From positions 1 through 5,200 of the forward strand of contig CAMFPD010000164.1 of NCBI GenBank assembly GCA_945971355.1: a stretch of 5,200 nucleotides of DNA, written 5' to 3'. Of the stretch, positions 4,983 to 5,200 are shown one piece after another. The DNA comes from an uncultured Lachnobacterium sp. (GTDB taxonomy: Bacteria > Bacillota > Clostridia > Lachnospirales > Lachnospiraceae). The notes beneath the pieces are model-generated. The model made no database searches and was not told where the DNA came from. It saw only the letters and a list, made by a program, of their open reading frames with translations. The translations under genes and the position numbers were made by a program. Numbering within the stretch: position 1 is the first letter of the stretch; the number at the start of each line of letters is the position of its first letter.

Positions 4983-5200
4983 AAATTTTGCGTTGACTAC
5001 TTTTGCAAGATCATTTGGGTTGAGACGGATGGTTGTACCAATTCGCCCTCCACTAATGTAAATGTCATCATATATCTGTGCAGTTTCATCTATCACTGTT
5101 GGAAATTGCTTTTTCATTCCAAGGGGACTGCAGCCACCACGGACGTATCCGGTTATGGTTGTTAAATCCTTCACATGTATCATTTCCACAGATTTTTCGG
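4965..5200 (-). CDS. ybaK: YbaK/EbsC-type Cys-tRNA(Pro) deacylase, C-terminal end (partial)
   Basis: The visible 77 residues are the C-terminal half of a YbaK/EbsC protein, which hydrolyses Cys wrongly attached to tRNA-Pro in the cytoplasm. The segment GYVRGGCSPLGMKK is the family's conserved loop. It is followed by FPTVIDE, an IYISGGRIG strand and NAKFADI near the end, in the same order as E. coli YbaK. The stop is TAG at 4967-4965. The reading frame is open beyond the right edge (the first whole codon is GAA at 5198-5196), so the start and the catalytic Lys region are outside. The GTG at 5189 is an internal Val codon, not a start. The gene converges on the SseB-family gene and shares its terminator. 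Confidence 0.92.
   Translation of the reverse strand, partial: EKSVEMIHVKDLTTITGYVRGGCSPLGMKKQFPTVIDETAQIYDDIYISGGRIGTTIRLNPNDLAKVVNAKFADILA

Noticed and set aside
4947..5165. Plus-strand frame across the terminator and ybaK
   Set aside because: It reads through the terminator hairpin and is antisense to a well-matched YbaK sequence.

Overview
The window looks like a chromosomal piece of an AT-rich Gram-positive anaerobe, most likely a Lachnospiraceae/Clostridia member. This rests on the strong AGGAGG-type ribosome sites, the sigma-A-like promoters, the Tyr T-box leader and the style of the proteins. It is inference from sequence reading; no database search was run. No mobile element, CRISPR array, tRNA or rRNA gene was seen.

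Layout. (1) 1-591, minus strand: the N-terminal 197 codons of tyrosyl-tRNA synthetase (tyrS), running off the left edge. (2) About 617-894, minus: a tyrosine T-box leader with Stem I, UAC specifier, T-box sequence and terminator, preceded by a good promoter (901-930). (3) 941-1132, plus: a second promoter pointing the other way, then a yybP-ykoY (Mn2+-sensing) riboswitch with an intrinsic terminator. (4) 1221-3269, plus: a compact three-gene operon of a Na+/Ca2+-exchanger-type (YrbG/CaxA-like) antiporter, a UPF0016/GDT1 (MneA-like) cation exporter with two E-x-G-D-K-T motifs, and a 118-residue coiled-coil/zinc-ribbon protein. (5) 3347-3841, plus: a NUDIX hydrolase. (6) 3924-4895, plus: a two-part SseB-family protein. 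(7) 4956-4982: a bidirectional terminator. (8) 4965-5200, minus: the C-terminal end of a YbaK/EbsC-type Cys-tRNA(Pro) deacylase, running off the right edge.

How it works together. The left half is a divergent control region in which two riboregulators are fired from back-to-back promoters. One adjusts tyrS expression to uncharged tRNA-Tyr. The other probably adjusts a cation-efflux operon to Mn2+. The riboswitch logic can be read directly: the closing strand of the aptamer and the right arm of the terminator carry the same hexamer, CGTGAG, and compete for the same CTCATG. When metal stabilises the aptamer the terminator cannot form and the exporters are made.

The most interesting points are the pairing of two unrelated exporter families with a small zinc-ribbon protein under one Mn2+ riboswitch, and a possible riboswitch-bypass promoter and mini-ORF between the terminator and the first gene. 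The right half is ordinary housekeeping or unassigned genes.
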